Positions 1 to 9,528 of a DNA stretch of 64,000 nucleotides are shown piece by piece. Each line of letters opens with the position of its first letter. Position 1 is the first letter of the stretch. The stretch lies in the NCBI RefSeq assembly GCF_028622875.1, contig NZ_CP117709.1, forward strand, positions 248,001-312,000, written 5' to 3'. Source of the stretch: Streptomyces sp. MMBL 11-1. GTDB taxonomy: Bacteria > Actinomycetota > Actinomycetes > Streptomycetales > Streptomycetaceae. Made by a program: the position numbers and the translations under genes. The notes beneath the pieces are model-generated. The model was given only the letters and a program-made list of their open reading frames with translations. It made no database searches and was not told the origin of the DNA.

Positions 1-300
1 CCGACGTGTTGTGTGCCGCTGTGGGCTCCGCGAGCACACCGGCGCCTGGCGGAGGTGTCATGGGTGGGCGCGGGCGGGGGTGGGCGGACACGTCGGCCTC
101 CTGGGTGCGTGAAAGGAATACGCGGCCTCGGCGGGCAGGACTGCGGCGGAGCGCACCGGTTCGAGGCTGGTTCATCGCGCCGTTGTGGAACCGGCATCCT
201 CCGGCTTGCCCACATGAACGGCCTGTGAGCCGGGGAGGCCACGGGCGACTCCATCGTGGAGGCGACGGCGGCACGTACGATCCGGCCCGCGACTTCGTCA
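1..300. other. No gene recognised
   Basis: Short open frames exist on both strands, but their translations are arginine/proline/glycine-rich noise with no motif I recognise and no convincing ribosome binding site. The stretch lies downstream of the minus-strand operon that ends at 301, so it probably holds that operon's 3' untranslated region. I could not pick out a clear terminator hairpin. Confidence 0.5.
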
Positions 301-2058
301 TCATCCCGCGTCGTTCCAGTACGGCACAGCGACCACGGAGCTACGGCCTTCAAAGCCTTTGGATTTGAGGTCGAGCTTCCCGACATCCACGAGGGCGGCC
401 GTGTCGATGTCGATGACGAAAACCTCGGGTGGTTCGTTGTCGTACGCCTGGAACACGAAGAGGAGATTCCCGTTCGGATCTGCGAAAAGTGACTGGATGC
501 GGCAGTTTTCGGCGGAGCCAGAGTCGGGGAGGGTGACAGTTTTGTGTTCTTTTGATTCCGTATAGACGATCTCGACCTTGGCGCTTCGTCGCCCTACAGC
601 AACGGCGCGACCGTCCGGGGTGGCGACCGGATCGGCGTACCAGAGGGTGTCCTCGGGATACTTCAGCAGCTCGACAGGGTAGCCCCATTTTTTTGCCTGA
701 GACTGGTACAGACACTTCCCGTCCCCGGAGACGTAATAGATGGTGGTGCCGTCGAAAGAGATCCCGAGCGCCCGCAACCACGGCCACACCTTGTGGCCTT
801 TCAGCTCCACCGCTCCGTCCTTGGGTGCGTTGAACCAGTGCATCATGGCCGCTTCCGTCTTCCATTCCCTGGTGACGACGTAGAAGTCGTCCCCGACGCA
901 GGGCACGGCGACGAACGGGGTGTCGCCCCCCGGTTCGATGTGGGGATAGGTGTCCTTGTCGTCGAGTGGCCCCAGCTTATGAAGGTCAGCGACCCTGGGT
1001 ACAGCGATGAACCCTCCTACCCCTCCCACGATATCGTCCCTGCTGGTAATGAGAAGGCGCGTTTCTCCGGCAATGAGGCAGGCCCTGGTGTAGTTCATTT
1101 TCTCCACTTTCAGGGACACTGATTTCTTCAAATCCAGGGCCATGGAGGCGCGAGAACTGAAGAGTTCCTTCTTCGGGTAGATCCGGTGATCTTGAATCAG
1201 AAAGAAACCCGTGCTGGAATTTTGTCCGAAGGCCACGGTGTCCAACCGGTTCTCGGAACGCACGTGCGCGGGTTCTTTGGTGTCGACCGTGCTTCCGGAG
1301 AGGTCGACCGGACGCATCTCGATCCGTGCGAAGCTGCCGTAACCGATCACCTTGTACAGCGGGATACAGAAAGTAGGAACAGGGCCGAAGGACCAGTTGT
1401 ACTGGGATTCTTTGGAAGCGTCGCCGAGTTGCAGCTGCGCGTCCTTTTCGTGCGCTGTTGCTTTGCAGCTGGAAGAGAAGGACGTGACGAGGAGACTCGG
1501 TGGGTCGGAAGGCCCTGATGTCGCGCCGACGGCGTCGATACGGGGGGAGAAGCCTTCCGGGAGCACTTTGCGGAAGGGGGCGAGGTCCAGTGTGCGGGAG
1601 GAGGTGGTGGCGGCGCCGTGTTCGAAGTTGTAGAGGTAGTAGGTGGCGCCGTTGAAGAGGTAGACCTCGGTGTCGCTGATGGCGGTGGCGGCGGTGATGC
1701 CGTGGACGAAGGTCTTGTCCAGGTTGATTTCCTTGGCGGGGTCGGCGTCGGCGGGGGTGACGACCTGGCCGGTGGTGAGGTCGAGCTTCAGGTAGCGGTC
1801 GCCGCGGAACATCCACAGTCGGCCTTCAGCGACGAAGGGTGCCCTGTAGGGGTGTCGGCCGGCGGTGAAGCGCAGTTCCGGCCAGCGGACGTTGAGATGC
1901 TGCCAGTGCGGGGTGGGGTCCGCGAGGTCGGCGATGAAGGTGCCGCGGAAGAGCCACAGGCTCTTGTCGGGGCGGGAGACGACGCCGGTCAGGCCGGGGG
2001 CATCGGGGGTGGGAACCTTGTTCCACGCGTCGATGGACCCGGGCGTGGTCTCGGTCAT
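301..2058 (-). CDS. Hemopexin-like/double beta-propeller protein
   Basis: Predicted 585 aa protein, last gene of the DUF6603 operon. Residues about 33-45, 80-93 and 131-145 carry the hemopexin blade pattern (LWLFRG, LWMFRGDRYLKLD, VYLFNGATYYLY). The second half has repeated beta-strand motifs resembling TolB/WD-type blades, so two propellers are likely. Such propellers usually bind proteins or ligands; no enzyme motif is visible. No signal peptide or membrane helix is seen. The chosen ATG has AGGAG 6 nt upstream. An alternative ATG at 2124 would overlap the previous stop as ATGA, like the other junctions of this operon, but has no Shine-Dalgarno and would add a low-complexity peptide. Base composition is noticeably less GC-rich than in the large genes upstream. 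The function is inferred only as binding or scaffold. Confidence 0.8.
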   Translation of the reverse strand: MTETTPGSIDAWNKVPTPDAPGLTGVVSRPDKSLWLFRGTFIADLADPTPHWQHLNVRWPELRFTAGRHPYRAPFVAEGRLWMFRGDRYLKLDLTTGQVVTPADADPAKEINLDKTFVHGITAATAISDTEVYLFNGATYYLYNFEHGAATTSSRTLDLAPFRKVLPEGFSPRIDAVGATSGPSDPPSLLVTSFSSSCKATAHEKDAQLQLGDASKESQYNWSFGPVPTFCIPLYKVIGYGSFARIEMRPVDLSGSTVDTKEPAHVRSENRLDTVAFGQNSSTGFFLIQDHRIYPKKELFSSRASMALDLKKSVSLKVEKMNYTRACLIAGETRLLITSRDDIVGGVGGFIAVPRVADLHKLGPLDDKDTYPHIEPGGDTPFVAVPCVGDDFYVVTREWKTEAAMMHWFNAPKDGAVELKGHKVWPWLRALGISFDGTTIYYVSGDGKCLYQSQAKKWGYPVELLKYPEDTLWYADPVATPDGRAVAVGRRSAKVEIVYTESKEHKTVTLPDSGSAENCRIQSLFADPNGNLLFVFQAYDNEPPEVFVIDIDTAALVDVGKLDLKSKGFEGRSSVVAVPYWNDAG

Positions 2059-2120
2059 GCGGTTCTCCTGACGTGAGGTGGGTCGAGTCCGGTGGCGGGG
2101 TGGTGGGGCTGGGGGCTGTG

Positions 2121-3188
2121 TCATGCGAGGCTGCCGCGGCCCATGGGGTACCAGGTGACCTGGGCGAGGTAGTCGCCCTTCTCCGTTCTGGTCTGGACGT
2201 TGAGTGTGGAGCCCTGGGGGACGGGGACGAGCAGGTTCCGCGGGGTGGTGGCCTCGGGAGAGAGTGCTTCGGCACGGTGGGCGACTTTGTTGGGCGCGGT
2301 GACCTGGACGGCAGCGAAGGCGTTGGCGCCACCGGTGACCGGGCGGATGCGTGCGGCAATGAAGCCGTCGGTACCCGCCTTCTTCTCGACACTCTGCGGC
2401 GTGCCCAATGCCTTGGTGTCGTCGATCAGCGTGACGGGTTCGGTGAGGAGAGCGACTTTCCCGTCCGCGCGCAGTTGGCCGGTGGTCAGGTTGGGTGTGC
2501 TGACGCTGATGGCCATGGTGCGCCCGCTGGTGATGGTGTCGTTGTTGAGGGTGTGGGTGGCCAGCAACGCGAAGGCGGTTGTGTCCTGGACGCCTTCTTT
2601 GCAGGTCCAGGTCCCTTTCGCCGCGCCCTTGTCAGGTTTCGTCTGGTGAGTGACGTCGATGGGAAGTTGATCGCCGTAACACAGGTGGAACTTCAGGCCG
2701 GGTGGGAGTGGTAGGGCGGCGGTCCAGTTGAGGGTGAAGTCTTTGCCGGGGGCGACGTGGGCGGTGTCGCTCCAGAAGCCGGTGATGGTCTCGGTGCCGG
2801 AGGTGACGGTGTGCGGGTCCGATTGCGGGGCGGCCCCGTCGGGGGTGTAGGGGGTGGCGCTGATGCGGGCACTGCCCTGGCTGGGGCGCAGGCCGTCGAG
2901 AAGGAGGTGGAGTCGTGCGCCGGGGGCCAGGACGGTGGGTGCGCTGGGGCGGAGGTGGTGGCGGTGCTGTCCGTCGGGGTGCGGTTCCCAGACGGAACCG
3001 TCGGTCGCGGTGACTTCTGGGGCCGGTTCGGCGTGGGCGGCCGGGGAGTCGACGGTGGTGGTGTGGCGGGTGAGGGTGATCTGGGTGCAGGTGGCGTGCT
3101 GGGCGGTGGTGTTGATCAGCGTCAGACGCAGGGCCCGTGTGTCGGCGTGGGGGGCGAGCGTGCACGTGAGGGCGGTTGGCGTAGTCAT
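2121..3188 (-). CDS. Beta-rich protein of unknown family, DUF6603 operon
   Basis: Predicted 355 aa protein. Alternating hydrophobic/threonine-rich strands and the absence of helices, signal peptide or catalytic motifs suggest two or three Ig-like beta-sandwich domains. A region near residues 130-160 (GFWSDTAHVAPGKDFTLNW) reads like an Ig-type strand pair. I do not recognise the family. The start ATG overlaps the stop of the 1319 aa gene (ATGA), which points to translational coupling, and only a weak Shine-Dalgarno is present. It probably acts with its operon partners as a structural or adaptor subunit, but that is inference from position alone. Confidence 0.75.
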   Translation of the reverse strand: MTTPTALTCTLAPHADTRALRLTLINTTAQHATCTQITLTRHTTTVDSPAAHAEPAPEVTATDGSVWEPHPDGQHRHHLRPSAPTVLAPGARLHLLLDGLRPSQGSARISATPYTPDGAAPQSDPHTVTSGTETITGFWSDTAHVAPGKDFTLNWTAALPLPPGLKFHLCYGDQLPIDVTHQTKPDKGAAKGTWTCKEGVQDTTAFALLATHTLNNDTITSGRTMAISVSTPNLTTGQLRADGKVALLTEPVTLIDDTKALGTPQSVEKKAGTDGFIAARIRPVTGGANAFAAVQVTAPNKVAHRAEALSPEATTPRNLLVPVPQGSTLNVQTRTEKGDYLAQVTWYPMGRGSLA

Positions 3189-6100
3189 TGGCCAGTCTCA
3201 TTGTTCGTGGTGGGGCGGGTGAGGGTGAGGTAGCCGGTGCGGACGTCGGGGACGGTGCCGGGTGGGTGGGCGAGGGCGTCGGTGTGTCCGATGTCCAGGT
3301 GTGCCCAGGGGGCGCTGTCGCCGGGCGGGGTGCGTTCGCACCAGGTCCAGGTGCCGTGCCATGAGCCTGGCGAAGGTAGCGCCAGGGCGGTGGCCGACTC
3401 GGGGTGTTGGGGCTGGTCGGGGTCGGTGGTCTGCGGGGCGAGGGTGGCCAGGAGGGGGCCGGTGGGAACGCACAGGGCGATGCGGGCCAGGGAGCCGCGG
3501 ATGGCGTTGTCGGGGACGCGGGTGGTGGCGGCGGGCAGTATGCCGGTGCGCGCGCTGAGCGGGACGAAGGGGTTGACCAGCATGGTCACCCAGGCGGTGG
3601 CCGCGGGTGAGGGGCGGGCGCCGTGCGGGGTGTTCTCGGCGACGACCGTCGGGAACGCCTGCGGGGTGATGGGGCGTGCGTAGTGATGGGCGGTGGGCTC
3701 GGTGTAGGGGGTGTTCAGGCGGGTGTAGTCGGTGGGTTTGCCGTCCGGGGCGGTGTAGTAGCCGATGAGACCGTCGCCGGGGTGTGCGGCGTCGCCGAGG
3801 CGGATGGGCCACGTGGTGCTGCGGAGGGGGTTGGCGTCGGTGGGGAGCGGGCCGTCCAGGAGGTGTTCCCAGGTGGGCTGGGGGTGGGGGGTGTCGGCCA
3901 GTTCGATGCGCAGGCGGGCGCGGACGACGGCCACGGGACGTCCGGCGAGGAGGGTCCAGGGGGTGGTGTGGCTGTCGTCGGGGGCGTGGGTGGCCAGGAG
4001 CGCTTCGTCGATCACGTGGCGCAGGTCGGTGCAGGCGTGCAGGACATCGGTGGGACTGCCGGCGAACAGCTCCTGGATGAGGGGGCCGAGGTGGGGGTGG
4101 CGGTGGGCGAAGTCGGCGTGCCGCAGGTGGTCGGTCGTCAGCCAGGGGGAGCCGGGGAGGGGGCGCCAGTCCGGGCGGGGGGCGTCGTCCGGGCCGGTGA
4201 TGAGGATTTCACCGAGTCCGGTGCCGTCGGCTGCGTAGACGGCGAGCGTGTTGTTGCGGTGGTCGGGGACGAGCCAGCCGCAGACGGGCCCGCTGTCGGG
4301 GGTGCCGGCGGGGGTGGGGGCGGCTTCGGCGGACAGAACGAGGTGGTCGTCGGTGGGGCTGACGAGTTCGAAGCGGGTGCGCGCGGGCTGCTGGATGCGG
4401 GGTTGGAGCTGGATGCAGGCACCTGGGTGGGTCTCGTCGAGGGCCAGGAGCTTGCCGTCGTGGTCGCCGGGGCGGGGTGTGTGTCCTGCGGGGTGGGCGG
4501 TGTTGGGTGCCAGGTCGGTGGAGCGGGCCGGCGTGGAGCGGTGGAGGGTGTGGGGGTTGATGTGGTCGTAGCCGCGGCCGAAGCGGTCGACGATGACGAG
4601 TTCGGTGAGTACGAACTGCCCTGCCGCGACCGGTCGGCCCCACGGGGGCGTGTCAGGGCCGGGGCTGGGCACGGCCCATGTGGGGCGCAGGAGGGCGGAC
4701 AGGTCTTGGCGCGGTTCGGGCGGGTCGCTGTGCGGCACGGCTCGGTACTGGGCGAGGTAGGCGCCGAGGCCGCCCAGGGTCTGGCAGATCTGAGAGGTGG
4801 TGGCCTGGTCCCGGAGGGTGTTCAGCACGGCGTGGTCGGCGTCCTGGTGGCGGTGCAGATAGTCCCTGATGCGACCGCTCACCAGGAAGTCCGGCAAGGG
4901 GGTCAGGAGGGCGCGGCCGACCAGGTCTTCCGGCGTGGTTGTGCCCTTACCGTCCAGTTCCCATTGGCCGCTTGTGCCTTGGTGCCATTCGGTGCCGACG
5001 TCCAGGTGCCAGTGGCGTCCGTCGTAGTGCCATCCTGGCCATCCGGGTGCGGCGGGGTCGGGTTTTTGGGGGTGCGCGGGAAGTGCGCGGATGCGGGCGG
5101 TCCACAGCAGGAACAGCGGGGCCCACGGCTGGTTCCACAGGTTCGTCGAGGGCCAGATCGGGTCGGTGGAGCCCGTCATGGTGTGGGCTCGGTGCTGGTG
5201 TGCCTTGGCCCAGGAGTGCACGTCGGTGGGGGTGGGCGTGGCGATCAGGGCGTCGCCGGCGGCCTGCTCCAGGGCGTGGAACTCGCGCAGGACGGGCAGC
5301 AGTGGCGCCCAGTCCTCGGTGGAGGTGATCGGCTGCCAGGGGCCGGCTGGATCGCCGGGCTCGGCCGTGGCGGCCAGGAGCGTCGGCGCGAGCGGCAGGC
5401 CGGCCTCACGCGGTTCAATTCTGTCGACGAGGTGCTCGTGGAAACGGCATTCGACGGTGGTGCGCGGTGCGAGTTCGGGGCCGGTGCCCGCGCCCTGGAG
5501 AAGGACCACAGGGTCCTGAGGACGGTGGTACGGGGGGTGGATGACGCACTGCAGACGCTGTCCGGCCGTGAGTTTCATGCGCTGGGCGCGGGCCGCGATG
5601 GCGTCGATGAGGTCTTTGGTCCGGGCTCCGGACGGGACCTTGGCCCGCAGCGCGGCGAGCTTGCCGCGCAGATCGCGGACCTGGGCGGCGAGGCCGTCTC
5701 GGTCGGGGTTCAAGTGGGCGTCCAGCCTGGGCAACAGGGCGTCCGGACACGCGCGGGGGTCACGCAGCTCGGGATCGGCGCAGGCGGACAGGCCGGCCAG
5801 CCACCACAGGTCGTACAGACGGCGCTGGGCGTCGGCGAGTTCACGGGCCGTCTGGTCGTGAGCGAGCTGCTCGGCGTTGAGTTCGTCCAACGCGGCACGC
5901 TGCCCGTCGGTCAGCGCGGTGGGCGGGCGCGCACCGGCCTTGCTGCCGTCGGCGACGGGGGTCTCAGCGATCGTCCAGTGGCAGCCGGCCGGGCTCGCGG
6001 TGAAGCAGGCGTCATGCTCGATGTCGCGCAAGGCGTCGCTGCCGTCGTCGAGGACCTGGTCCAGGATCTCCAGGCGGGCGCTGTCGAAGGCACGGTGCAG

Positions 6101-7144
6101 GAGCCGTTCGGTGGCGGGCAGCCCCTGCTGGGCGCGCAGGGCGTCGCGGGCGTCGGCGGTGTTGATGCCCAGGGCGACGTGGACCTGGCCGGTGTTGTTA
6201 CCGGGTTTGGCCGAGGGCCAGTCGTCCTTGTTCTTCCAGGTGAGGGCCAGCACCGTGCCGGTGTACAGGGTGTGGGTGAGGTGGCGGGCGTCGGGTGCCG
6301 TCCAGCCCAGCAGGCGCAGTCCGGCCGCGGTTTTGGCCCGCTGATCGAGGGCGTCCGTGTACAGGCCGTGGAATTTCAGTAGTGCGTCCAGCGGGCCGGT
6401 TCCCTGCGACGTCGAGGTGAGGGGGTCGTCGGCGGAGTGTGAGTACCAGCCGGCGACGAGGTAGCTGACGGTGCCGTCCGGCAGCGGTTTGCCGTTGACG
6501 CCGGTGAGGGGGTCGTGGACGGAGAAGACGTTCTGGTTGTAGTGCTGCAGGAGGTGGAAGGCGGGCAGACCACAGCCGTCGGCGGTGAGGAACCGGGCGC
6601 CGCTGAGCTGGGCCTGTTCGACCGCCTGCCATCCGTCCTTGTCCAGGTCGCGGGCGGCGCCGATGGCCACCTCACGCCCCTGCCACAGATAAGGCGTGCC
6701 CGGATTGAGGGGGTCAGAGGCGTCGAAGTCGAGGTAGTCGCTCTGCACCAGCCATGCGGCGGCGGCTGGAGGCGGGGCGGTGCCGCTGTCGGGGGCGGGA
6801 GTGCGGTGGATGCGCACGATCAGCCACCGGTTGGGGACCAGAGGGTAGGTCAGGCGGGCCAGTCCCGCCTCCTGGTGGGGGTCTTGTGCGGTCGTGGTGA
6901 GGTCCGCGCGGGCGCGAGTGAGGGCGTGTGGCACGTCCCATTGCAGGTAGACGCCGTTGCTGCGAGGGCTGTTGGACCAGCGGGTGTCCTGGGAGGCGAG
7001 GTTGCCCACGGGGTCCTCGCGCATTTGCCCGGGCTGGGGGAAGGCGGGCGGCATGCGGTGGAAGCGTTCGGTGCGCACCTGGTCGTTGACAGCCAGAGCA
7101 CTGGTCTGGACGGGCACGATCAGCGTGGTGTCAGCGCCGGTCAC
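3185..7144 (-). CDS. 1319 aa protein of unknown family, DUF6603 operon
   Basis: Very large protein with no recognised domain, signal peptide or membrane segment. Near the N-terminus it has a tryptophan-rich beta segment. In the middle, roughly residues 380-520, lies a helical stretch rich in Ala, Leu, Gln and Arg that looks like a coiled coil. The rest alternates strands and proline/histidine-rich linkers. The start is a GTG whose last two bases overlap the upstream stop (GTGA), with GGAGG 7 nt before it. The open frame continues 258 codons further upstream, but that extension is the arginine/proline-rich shadow of the neighbouring gene. Tight coupling to a 795 aa partner and a DUF6603 protein suggests a large multi-subunit assembly (inference). 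Confidence 0.8.
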   Translation of the reverse strand: MTGADTTLIVPVQTSALAVNDQVRTERFHRMPPAFPQPGQMREDPVGNLASQDTRWSNSPRSNGVYLQWDVPHALTRARADLTTTAQDPHQEAGLARLTYPLVPNRWLIVRIHRTPAPDSGTAPPPAAAAWLVQSDYLDFDASDPLNPGTPYLWQGREVAIGAARDLDKDGWQAVEQAQLSGARFLTADGCGLPAFHLLQHYNQNVFSVHDPLTGVNGKPLPDGTVSYLVAGWYSHSADDPLTSTSQGTGPLDALLKFHGLYTDALDQRAKTAAGLRLLGWTAPDARHLTHTLYTGTVLALTWKNKDDWPSAKPGNNTGQVHVALGINTADARDALRAQQGLPATERLLHRAFDSARLEILDQVLDDGSDALRDIEHDACFTASPAGCHWTIAETPVADGSKAGARPPTALTDGQRAALDELNAEQLAHDQTARELADAQRRLYDLWWLAGLSACADPELRDPRACPDALLPRLDAHLNPDRDGLAAQVRDLRGKLAALRAKVPSGARTKDLIDAIAARAQRMKLTAGQRLQCVIHPPYHRPQDPVVLLQGAGTGPELAPRTTVECRFHEHLVDRIEPREAGLPLAPTLLAATAEPGDPAGPWQPITSTEDWAPLLPVLREFHALEQAAGDALIATPTPTDVHSWAKAHQHRAHTMTGSTDPIWPSTNLWNQPWAPLFLLWTARIRALPAHPQKPDPAAPGWPGWHYDGRHWHLDVGTEWHQGTSGQWELDGKGTTTPEDLVGRALLTPLPDFLVSGRIRDYLHRHQDADHAVLNTLRDQATTSQICQTLGGLGAYLAQYRAVPHSDPPEPRQDLSALLRPTWAVPSPGPDTPPWGRPVAAGQFVLTELVIVDRFGRGYDHINPHTLHRSTPARSTDLAPNTAHPAGHTPRPGDHDGKLLALDETHPGACIQLQPRIQQPARTRFELVSPTDDHLVLSAEAAPTPAGTPDSGPVCGWLVPDHRNNTLAVYAADGTGLGEILITGPDDAPRPDWRPLPGSPWLTTDHLRHADFAHRHPHLGPLIQELFAGSPTDVLHACTDLRHVIDEALLATHAPDDSHTTPWTLLAGRPVAVVRARLRIELADTPHPQPTWEHLLDGPLPTDANPLRSTTWPIRLGDAAHPGDGLIGYYTAPDGKPTDYTRLNTPYTEPTAHHYARPITPQAFPTVVAENTPHGARPSPAATAWVTMLVNPFVPLSARTGILPAATTRVPDNAIRGSLARIALCVPTGPLLATLAPQTTDPDQPQHPESATALALPSPGSWHGTWTWCERTPPGDSAPWAHLDIGHTDALAHPPGTVPDVRTGYLTLTRPTTNNETGQ

Positions 7145-9528
7145 GATGTGGCCTCCGTGGTGGATACGTCGAGGTCGCTCGCATCGTCGGCACGGGAGAG
7201 GACCAGGCGGGCGGTGGTGTCCAGGAGCTGCAGCCCCATCTCGGCCGCGGTCAGTTCCTGCCGGTTCTTGTTCGCCTCGTCGGTGTACCACTGGCCTTGG
7301 TCGGACAGGGCGTTGCGCAGGGCCCGGTTGAGGCACTTCCGCGTGGCGTCTTCGGTGAGAACGGTCAGCGTTTCGGTCGGCTGTCCGGTGGCGCAGCCGG
7401 TGCGCCGCAAGTCGAGGATGCCGCCGCAGTCGTGATTGTGCAGGGTCTGCCCGAGGTGGCGGGCGTCGGCGAGGTTGCGCAGCTTGACGGTGTCCTCGCC
7501 GTCCAGGCCGTAGTGCGGCTGTTCGGCGGGCCGGCGCAGGACGATGCGGCCAGGCGCGGCGGTGAAGTGGGCGAGCAGCAGATCGGGCGCGAGACGGCGT
7601 GGAGGGCTGAAGAGAACCGGTCTCGCGAGCGTGCCGTCGACGGCCTCGATGATGAGCGCGGGCCAGTCCCGTACGACACGGGAGCGCACCAGCATGCCGT
7701 ACTTCGGCAGGGCGAAGGTGCTCAGGAGCCTTCTGCGCAGATGCTGGCCGACACTGTGATCGAGGGAGGTGGCCTGGCCCATCTGGACGGCGCCGGCGAC
7801 CATGGTGGACAGCCACGTGCCGTCCACGGCGAACAACCGGATGCTCTCCTCGGGCAGCAGACGCGGGTCGGGCACCAGGTGGTCCAGCGGCACGGCCTGG
7901 AGCAGTTTGCGCGCGCACAGCGAGTCGTCGATGACCGCGGCGTGCACGTCCACCACGTGGGAGACGAAACCGGCCAGCGCTGATCCCTGCGGGGCCCGCA
8001 GCACCGCCCGCAGCTCGGCGCGCACGTCTGCTCGCTCCTGCGCTGCCTCGCCGTCCGCTTCCAGGGCCGGAACGGGGGTGGGCGCGGAGGCAGCGCGGGT
8101 CATGCGGGCCGCGAGGAGCGCTTCGAGGTCGCGCCTGGCGCTGCCGGTGGCCCGCAGGTGGCGGGCCACTCGCGGGGAGCTGCCGGGCCCGGACGGAGCG
8201 GGTGCCGTACGGGCCCGGGCAAGGGCCTCGCGGGCGGCGGGCCCGTCAGGCCCGTGGCGAGCGGCGCCCTGAACGACAGCCGTGTGCACGGTGGCGAGGG
8301 CATCCTTGCGCAGCAAGGTCAGGGCCTGGTTGAGGGCGGGGTCGGCCAGGGTGAGGAAGCGGCCGAGGGCGAACGCGCTGGAGTAGCTGACGTCGAACAT
8401 GCCGTGTTCCGGCTCATAGGCCAGAGCGTTCGTCTCACAGGTCAGCTTCTCCGCCGTGAAGGGCGGCGGAGCAGGCAGGACGGGGGTGAACGGTCCGCGG
8501 TACCAGGCCACGGTTCGCTCCCCGGTCGGCAGCCGGTGGGCGACGGGTACGCATCCCGCGCTGAGCCGCTTGCGGGCGGCGGCGCCGGCAGTGGTGTCCT
8601 GGTGGGATCCGCCGGGCACGGGCAGGCGCAGCAGGAGGTCGTTGCCGCTTCGGGTGGCCAGCTCTTTGACGGCGTCCTCGAAGGAGCCCTTGGCATCGGG
8701 GTCGTGGTGGAAGGACCACGAGTACAGCGACAGCATCTTCACCGTGCGCACGGTCGTGTTCCGGTGGGTCAGGGGCCAGGTGCCGTGGAGGTGAGCGCCC
8801 ATTCCTTCCAGGGAGATGAGGTGGGCGCTGTAGTCGCCCGCGGTGTGGGGCAGACGCGCGGACAGTACGACGGAAGTGGCGTGTTCGGTGGCCTTGCCGG
8901 GGCCTGTCGTACCGTCGGCCCACGCACGGTCGGCGTCCTCGCGTACGCGCCGCACGAACACCAGCTTGGCCGTCTCGCCCAGGCGTGGCAGGACGTCGGT
9001 GAACACCTCGGCCGACATCTCGACGGTCCGGCACAGGGTCACCCCCTTCGGGAGTTCTTCGGGCCCCAGTGTGGGAAGCAGCACCCCGTCCTTCGGGGCG
9101 GCGCACTCGGCCAGGAAGTCCTTGATCTCGCACTCAACCCAGGTCTTGCCCGTGACCGGATCGGCGCGCAGGTCTGTCGCACTGAGGACGACCAGGGCCA
9201 GCCATGGCGTGGAGCCGGCGTCCGCGGACCGCTGCCACGGCAGTGACGGTTCGGCGAGCGCGAGGTGGGCCATCGTCTGGCGGTAGTCGGCAGAGGAACC
9301 GGGCGGGGGATAGAGCGATTCGACAGCGGCGGCCTCCAAGGCGAAGCGCGGGCCGGCTACCGTCAACTCGTGCGAGGCGTCCCTACGGGCACCGCTGACG
9401 CCGTGGCCGGCGACTTCGGTGGCGACGGCCACCTTGTAGGTTCCCGCCTGCACCGCTACGGACGCCTCGTTCTGCAGCAGCAGGCGTCGGTCGGTTGCGT
9501 CCAGCGGGGAGGGGGCGGTCAGGGTCAC
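7141..9528 (-). CDS. 795 aa protein of unknown family, DUF6603 operon
   Basis: Second gene of the minus-strand operon. No family is recognised. Visible landmarks are a PWLALVVL segment followed by an acidic stretch in the first third, a helical Ala/Arg-rich middle with likely coiled-coil character (about residues 430-530), and HNHDCGG near residue 715. No signal peptide or membrane helix is seen. The GTG start overlaps the stop of the DUF6603 gene (GTGA), preceded by AAAGG 8-9 nt upstream. A second GTG lies 24 nt further up at 9552. The equal style of junction on both sides indicates fixed stoichiometry with its neighbours. A structural role is inferred. Confidence 0.8.
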   Translation of the reverse strand: MTLTAPSPLDATDRRLLLQNEASVAVQAGTYKVAVATEVAGHGVSGARRDASHELTVAGPRFALEAAAVESLYPPPGSSADYRQTMAHLALAEPSLPWQRSADAGSTPWLALVVLSATDLRADPVTGKTWVECEIKDFLAECAAPKDGVLLPTLGPEELPKGVTLCRTVEMSAEVFTDVLPRLGETAKLVFVRRVREDADRAWADGTTGPGKATEHATSVVLSARLPHTAGDYSAHLISLEGMGAHLHGTWPLTHRNTTVRTVKMLSLYSWSFHHDPDAKGSFEDAVKELATRSGNDLLLRLPVPGGSHQDTTAGAAARKRLSAGCVPVAHRLPTGERTVAWYRGPFTPVLPAPPPFTAEKLTCETNALAYEPEHGMFDVSYSSAFALGRFLTLADPALNQALTLLRKDALATVHTAVVQGAARHGPDGPAAREALARARTAPAPSGPGSSPRVARHLRATGSARRDLEALLAARMTRAASAPTPVPALEADGEAAQERADVRAELRAVLRAPQGSALAGFVSHVVDVHAAVIDDSLCARKLLQAVPLDHLVPDPRLLPEESIRLFAVDGTWLSTMVAGAVQMGQATSLDHSVGQHLRRRLLSTFALPKYGMLVRSRVVRDWPALIIEAVDGTLARPVLFSPPRRLAPDLLLAHFTAAPGRIVLRRPAEQPHYGLDGEDTVKLRNLADARHLGQTLHNHDCGGILDLRRTGCATGQPTETLTVLTEDATRKCLNRALRNALSDQGQWYTDEANKNRQELTAAEMGLQLLDTTARLVLSRADDASDLDVSTTEATS

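Noticed and set aside
3623..6382. 919 aa open frame on the plus strand inside the 1319 aa gene
   Set aside because: Glycine/alanine/valine-rich antisense shadow produced by high G+C; no motif, and it lies entirely opposite a better-supported gene with coupled starts.
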